This document shows, one piece after another, positions 17,031 through 21,413 of a DNA stretch of 21,413 nt (position 1 is its first letter; each line of letters opens with the position of its first letter). Position numbers and translations under genes: made by a program. This DNA is from Chara braunii (lineage: Eukaryota; Streptophyta; Charophyceae; Charales; Characeae): the NCBI GenBank assembly GCA_003427395.1, contig BFEA01000789.1, forward strand, positions 268,542 to 289,954, read 5' to 3'. The notes under the pieces were generated by a model that had not been told where the DNA came from, ran no database searches, and saw nothing but the letters and a program-made list of their open reading frames with translations.

Positions 17031-18233
17031 GGGGAGAATCACCCCCAAGGCCGCGGCCTTCCCCAATTAACGGGGGTGCGCGGGCTGATTAGTCCAGGCA
17101 CTAATTAGTTCGTTTTCTTGATTAGTTCTGTTTTTTATTATTTTTTGAATTAGTTTTTTTTAGATATCTCGTAATCCGCGCATTTTCTCGCGAAGAACGC
17201 AGAAGCCAAAGTTTGACGTCTCGACGAAAGGAACGCTATGAGACGTTTCTTGCTGAAATCTAACGGTCAGATTTCGAAATAACGAATTTTCTTTGAAAAT
17301 CAAATTATTAATTCGAAATTTCCGGTATTCTTTTTTTTTTTTTTGTGGGAAATTGGTACATTTTCTTGAGATAACTCCTTTTACTAAATCTGCTCAGTTT
17401 ATTTTTCCCGTCGTTTTGATACCCTGGACGGGGCAAACGGAGGTGGTTAGAGGCAAGAATGGTAAGTAACAGCAAAGAAAAAAGAAGTAAAACAAGAATT
17501 AAATATTTAATTTCTTTAAAAATTTCGTGTTGAATACCATAAAAGGGATTAATAAAAAGTGTTCCGTCAAAGTCTTGCAAATTTTGAGTAAAGTTGACGG
17601 GAAAATTTTGGGACTGAACGAGTTTTGGAAGAGAGCGTGCGATTGCGCGCGAAGCCCCCAAAACCCTAGTAGATAAACCCTAATTAGGGGAAACCCTAAT
17701 TAGGGGAAGTCCTGTCCAGGGTATTGGGGCGGATAACAACCTCGAGGAGGAAGGATAATATACGGGGAATATTTTGCCTTTTTAATTCTTCGGCCTTTTT
17801 GTTTTGGAAAATTTAAACTAAAGAAAATATTAAAAATAACGAAAAAGGATTAATTAAATTTTGTTTTATTTTTTAAATTCTGACGTCTGTCCTTTCGGCT
17901 TGTTGAGCTAGGGGTGGAAGCCCCGCACCCCATCCCACGGGGGGAGGGAAAATGCTGCCAAATTTTCGAGAAAATTTGTAAAATATTTCGAATTAATTAG
18001 GAAATAATTAGAGAAAATACTCAAAATTTGGTTAAAAATTAAAATTTTCTTTGATTTTTTTTCCTTTTGCTATACTCCTTCGGCGGCTATTTTGCAGCCT
18101 TCGGCCGCACCCCATCCCACGGGAGGAGGCGAAGCGCCGCCGAAATTTCCTTAGAATCGACAAACCTTCATCTACTATCTTTCACTTTCTCTACCCCTCC
18201 CTCTTTGCTGCGTTCTCTCTAGTCGCCAGTCGG
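17031..18233 (+). other. AT-rich leader between PBS and ORF A3
   Basis: No ORF with coding character on either strand; AT-rich with long A/T runs. Contains teloboxes (17661-17706) and two copies of a CGCACCCCATCCCACGGG box (17924 and 18106, 182 bp apart), each in a GC-rich island ending in a purine tract and flanked by AAATTT-type sequence. A leader over 1 kb long before the first ORF is known from large plant Ty3/gypsy elements. Confidence 0.55.
17661..17706. repeat. Teloboxes and a duplicated 16-bp palindromic unit
   Basis: AAACCCTAG at 17661, then AAACCCTAATTAGGGG twice back to back (17675-17690 and 17691-17706). Each unit holds the perfect palindrome CCCTAATTAGGG. AAACCCTA is the plant telobox; here it may be a regulatory motif of the element rather than telomere. 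Confidence 0.75.
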
Positions 18234-19250
18234 ATGTGGCCGCGAGCGCAAGTAGAGGTCTATGAAACCACCATGGACTGGGACTTGGAGCCCCCTAAAC
18301 TTATAGAAGGGGATCTGGTGGAGCTCACGATCCCCGGGCGCAGCGTTCGACATGTTGACGACCAGTTTGCGTGGAGGTCCATAATCTTGTCCGAGGACGT
18401 GTGGCTTTAGACGCACAGAGAGCACCGGCCTGAGCAAGGAGTGGGCGTAGTAAGAGCCTACTTGTACTTAGGACCGGGCGCGGTCAGGGAGGCCGTGGTG
18501 GGCCTCGCGACGACAGGGACTAGTGGCGCGGTTAGCAGGGCGTTACGCTACCTGAGGGAAGAGGTAGCTGCCTTCCGAGCGGGAGACTCGAGCGACCCGT
18601 TGACCCTATTTCACGGACGCCCTCCTCTTGATATCACGGGCGAGCTGGTGGTAGCACGGGACGGGTTTTTCCCGTACAGCGTTAGGAGTCTAGGGGCGAT
18701 AGTTCCGACGTTCGTAGTAGAGAGCGTTTTCGGAGGTATTGGCGGAGTGGTCGAGACATACCTCGCCTATCAGGATCTCAAGATCCTGGCGAGAAGGCCT
18801 GCCGACCTCGACTACATTCTTTATTCGCTCGCGACCGGTGGGCCCCGTAGGGGTGACGAGAGGGTTCAGCTTATAGAGCTGATCCGTTCGATAGACAACG
18901 AGTGGCCCCAGTCTCCGTGCGTTTGGGATTGGCTAGACCGTGAGCTCCGAGACGGCCCTGAGTACGTGACCTGCATCGGGCGGCTCTTCTCAGACGACTG
19001 GGGGAGCTGGTGGAGTGAGGACGCCGCACGACCTCTGATATACGACCATCAGTTGGCGGAGTACTACCAAGCTATAGGACAGGCGCCATACCACATCGAG
19101 GACGAGTTTGACAACGAGGGTTGGGAGCGAGAGGGCGACGAGGACGCCTGGGAACCAGACTGGGTCGACCCAGGGAGTGAGGTTGACGAGGAGGAGATTG
19201 ATGTTACGGACGCCCACTTCCCGAGGATAGGAGTAGCAGTCCGGGCGTAG
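18234..19250 (+). pseudogene. Unassigned ORF A3, longest member of the A family, one in-frame TAG
   Basis: Frame from ATG 18234-18236 to TAG 19248-19250, 337 sense codons with one TAG at 18408-18410 (codon 59). I chose this ATG because the homology with A4 begins next to it. Landmarks: VEVYETTMDW...EPPKL..G (7-26), shared with A4; AWRSIIL; GVGVV; LREEV (107-111); HG (127-128); GFFPY (144-148); TFVVESVFGG (159-168); YILYSLATGGP (194-204); QLIEL (212-216); AEYYQ (275-279); acidic Trp-rich tail (about 289-325). A1 shares the landmarks from REE on at equal spacing. It is the first ORF after the PBS and leader, on the same strand, so it is probably carried by the LTR element. No known domain; no signal peptide or clear membrane segment. 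Confidence 0.6.
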
Positions 19251-19321
19251 GAGGCAGAGCATTGGGACGACGGTTGAGTGAGCTTAGCTACTGATATCGG
19301 CCGATAGTGGATAGCGGATCG

Positions 19322-19631
19322 ATGGTAGAGCAGGTCAGTGGAGTGGAGCTTCAGATCGACGACGCTAGATGGCCTAGACCTCCAAAGACTCTAGCGCCAG
19401 GCAGGGTGGCACTAGATCTCTGCCGGCCAGAGGGGTTTCCGCGGATGCGATAGAGAGCCGATGGTCATCGACGGTGTTGGGGCCAGACGTACACTTGTGG
19501 ACGTATGTTATCGAGACGTTTGAGCTAGACAGTCAGAGGCGGCGGCGACCAGACACGACTAGCATAGAGGTAGTGGGCCACATTTACTACTCGCAAGAAG
19601 TGCTAGCCACGGTTTATTTTCACGGCATCGT
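19322..19631 (+). pseudogene. Unassigned ORF A4, N-terminal fragment of an A-family gene
   Basis: ATG 19322-19324, 71 bp after the stop of A3. The first frame reads VELQIDDARWPRPPKTLAPG, aligning with A3 VEVYETTMDWDLEPPKLIEG, and ends at a TAG at about 19449. Another frame then continues with DVHLWTYVIETFELD, like A3 QFAWRSIILSED and A2 LFLWTVILRDE, and VGHIYYSQEVL, like A2 VGHLIADRAHDL. Similarity ends where the 54-bp repeat begins (19632). A1 lacks just this N-terminal part, so A4 plus the segment at 19690-19886 may be the lost start of an A1-type gene. Confidence 0.48.
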
Positions 19632-20106
19632 CCAGGAAGAAATCTTGCGAGGAACGAGAGGTCAGGTTCGGATGGATGCATCCTGGTGTGGTTCAAGGCA
19701 TCGCAGGAGTGGGGTGTGATAGGGAGAGAGAGGTCGGTTGATGATGGTTCAAGTGACACGTAGCAGAGCTGGATGGCCTAACATGTAGCAGGCAGTGGAA
19801 TCGGGTTAGCACAGGGGGTGGTTTTCACTTTCCCGATGTCGAACACCAAGAAGAGAGTGATTTCTCTGTTTCGGCATGCGTTGTAGATTGTATATTGGAT
19901 TGTGTTCAGGTTTTGGTTGTAAACAGTTTTGCTAGGTCCATTAAAAGAGAAGACTCTTTCGGGGGCATAGGGAGGAAGCTCAGGAAGGGACATGGTCAGG
20001 CAATAATGGGGGGGCGGTCAGGGAGGGGAGATGAGTGGTGTGGGAGGTTCCTCCAGGAAGCAATCTTGCGAGGAACGAGAGGTCAGGTTCAGATGGATGC
20101 ATCCTG
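19632..20106. repeat. 54-bp direct repeat (19632-19685 and 20053-20106)
   Basis: The two copies start CCAGGAAG and end GGATGCATCCTG and differ at 2 of 54 positions. They flank 367 bp that includes the inverted-repeat segment. The second copy directly precedes the tRNA-like sequence. Confidence 0.88.
19690..19886 (+). repeat. Inverted-repeat partner of 5368-5575
   Basis: High similarity to the reverse complement of 5368-5575. Includes ATG 19836-19838 followed by 16 codons to TAG 19884-19886. Beyond that TAG the match stops and no A-family sequence follows. Confidence 0.8.
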
Positions 20107-20774
20107 TTGGCTAGTGCATGTAATTCATGCCTAAGTTGCACCTGATGGATGCGGATTCAATTCCTGGACCTGTTCTCCATCACTCCATTGGTGAGGGTTA
20201 CTGTGGCTGTACTGTTGGTGCTGGTGTGGGTTTTTATGCTCTGAACCTGTAATCCGAGGCTGTAATCAGAAGCGCTGGGGCCATGGGCTTGCCAGACCAT
20301 AAACGATGACTGCAGGTGCTGCTGTGATGCACTCACTACCCCGTGACCCCAAAGCAGTGCCAGGGTGAGGGCTGTCGAAGGACTGGTGAGTTAGAGCATA
20401 GCACCAAGGCCGCACAGCTCGGAGCACTCAAATAAGGACGAGGAACGACAGATAGGGAAGGGAGGGAAAGGCATGGTCATTAATGGGAAGCATCACGTCT
20501 GTGACATCCGCCACGCCAATTGGCATCCTCACATTTGCATTTTGCAACTGCATAGCGAAGCGTACCATATGAAACTTCCGCAAAGATACGGAGAACGCAT
20601 AACCAAAAAATGAACATATCCAATGCCCACAACAGGAGATTAAACTGCCAGTACCTCAAGCGACTTGCAGACCGACCCTCGGACGACCGGTATGCCAGGC
20701 CTGCCAAGCCTCCAGGTACCAGTAGGAGGACAGGTCGAGCCTGGAGGAACCAGTAGCCAAAAAAAAAAAAAAAA
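20107..20774 (+). mobile_element. Possible tRNA-derived SINE or composite retroposon with poly(A)
   Basis: TTGGCTAGTGCATG (20107 on) resembles a pol III A box (TGGCNNAGTGG); GGATTCAATTCC (about 20152) resembles a B box (GGTTCGANTCC, 9 of 11). Spacing is about 40 nt. A 16-A run ends the plus-strand sequence at 20759-20774, preceded by a hairpin. At over 650 bp it is long for one SINE, so the head and tail may belong to different insertions. The tRNA T-stem does not pair well. Confidence 0.35.
20709..20747 (+). other. Hairpin just before the poly(A) tract
   Basis: CCTCCAGG (20709-20716) pairs with CCTGGAGG (20740-20747), each followed by a direct repeat of the type [T/A]ACCAGTAG. It ends 11 nt before the 16-A run. 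Different in sequence from the four LINE hairpins. Confidence 0.6.
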
Positions 20775-20898
20775 GCAACCCTGGGGACGCTTTTGCAGTT
20801 GTATACATTCTCCGGAGTGCTGGTCTGAGCATGCCCTCAAAGAGGACGTCTCAGGCCCGTCGTGTCTTTGTCGGAAAGCAGAAAGGGCAAGCTCGGTG

Positions 20899-21000
20899 TT
20901 TTTTTTTTTTTTTTTTTTTGGTTAAAACAGGCTCCATCTATTGGTGGGGAGCTGCACCTGCTGGAAATTGGGTCCAGCGTCCCTGCACAGAATTTGGCAT
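20899..21000 (-). mobile_element. 3' end of a LINE (copy 4), 5'-truncated
   Basis: The T run 20899-20919 is a minus-strand poly(A) tail. Next to it, on the minus strand, are CACCAATAGATGGAGCC and the hairpin at 20960-20978 (stem GCTGGA / TCCAGC, loop CCCAATT). The far limit is uncertain; 21000-21240 may be more of its 3' UTR or unrelated. Confidence 0.65.
20960..20978 (-). other. LINE 3' hairpin, copy 4
   Basis: On the minus strand: stem GCTGGA / TCCAGC, 6 bp perfect, 7-nt loop CCCAATT, 41 nt before the poly(A). Confidence 0.72.
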
Positions 21001-21250
21001 GCTTATCAAGGTATGAGATTGATTGTTTGTGAGGAGCATCTCACGAACACTGTTTGCAGTCCACTATTCTATCGTATGCCATCCTGTGTTTCTCCTGTGT
21101 TTCTCACCGCTGTTTCCCTCTCTGTTTCTCACGTGTTTGTCAGTCACTGTTCTTTCTTGTCTGTCTTATTCTACCATCAGTTTCCCACCTGCCCTCATAA
21201 CCCCTTTACCCCAAGCTCCCAAGCCCTCACATCCACCAAAAACCCTGTCT

Positions 21251-21338
21251 GTGTCTCTCTAACCTTTTTTACCCTTTAACCCCTTTAACCGTTAAAGGGG
21301 TTAAAGGGGTTAAAGGGTAAAAAAGGTTAGAGAGACAC
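21251..21338. repeat. Near-perfect 39-bp-arm palindrome
   Basis: The left arm (21251-21289) starts GTGTCTCTCTAACC and contains CCCTTTAACCCCTTTAAC. The right arm (21291-21338) is its exact reverse complement apart from one extra 9-bp AAAGGGGTT copy; the spacer is a single C. A further GGTTAGAGAGACACGGGTGT copy follows at 21350. Confidence 0.9.
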
Positions 21339-21397
21339 GGGTGTAAAAAGGTTAGAGAGACACGGGTGTTGGGGGGCGGTATGGGGTTGTTTTGGCG

Positions 21398-21413
21398 GGG
21401 GGGGGGGGGGGGG
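21398..21413. other. Poly-G run at the right edge
   Basis: Unbroken G to the last base. Together with the fold-back next to it, this looks like a scaffold end or sequencing artefact rather than a biological repeat. Confidence 0.7.

Noticed and set aside
17308-17661. Minus-strand ORF of 117 codons with a hydrophobic stretch
   Set aside because: AT-rich leader sequence; low-complexity Leu/Lys composition expected by chance.
17661-17706. Interstitial telomere
   Set aside because: Only three AAACCCTA units, with palindromic spacing rather than a run of perfect telomere repeats.

Overview
The window reads as repeat-rich nuclear DNA from a green-lineage eukaryote. The reasons are poly(A)-tailed LINEs with APE-type endonuclease and zf-RVT domains, a primer-binding site resembling the tRNA-Asp type of plant Athila/Tat Ty3-gypsy elements, telobox-like AAACCCTA motifs, and no bacterial operon signals. 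The Arg/Asp-rich gag and the overall style suggest a charophyte alga such as Chara, but this is impression only. I see no confident host gene. Scattered Ns, a terminal poly-G run and a fold-back palindrome suggest a draft scaffold that ends at the right edge.

Left block (1-5575, minus strand): a decayed Ty3/gypsy-type gag (1718 to 1, continuing off the window) whose basic-acidic tail is a 39-bp minisatellite. Upstream of it, on the same strand, lies a 3.5-kb series of ORFs I cannot assign to any family. They form a duplicated two-gene module (A1-B1, A2-B2), then a coiled-coil-like ORF (C), a frameshifted ORF (D) and an ORF E.

Middle block (5905-13912): LINE debris. It holds a minus-strand 3' LINE fragment, an internally deleted plus-strand LINE with tandem 168-bp 5' monomers (LINE-1, 6595-8780), and a nearly full-length but broken LINE (LINE-2, 8781-13912) that starts exactly at LINE-1's poly(A) tail. 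Four LINE 3' ends in the window share a covarying hairpin.

Right block (13913-19890, plus strand): unassigned noncoding DNA, degenerate repeats, then a probable LTR with a TATA box (about 15785-17008), a tRNA-Asp-like primer-binding site (17013-17030), an AT-rich leader, and two more members of the unassigned A family (A3, and A4 truncated). The region just upstream of and into A1 recurs here as an inverted copy. The last part (19632-21413) holds a 54-bp direct repeat, a possible tRNA-derived SINE with poly(A), another LINE 3' end and the terminal palindrome.

Main idea: a lineage of LTR retrotransposon carries a multi-gene, internally duplicated cargo between primer-binding site and gag. This recalls the extra upstream ORF of Ogre elements, but is longer and built from repeated modules. 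Both sides are inactivated by point stops, several of a kind that CpG decay would produce.
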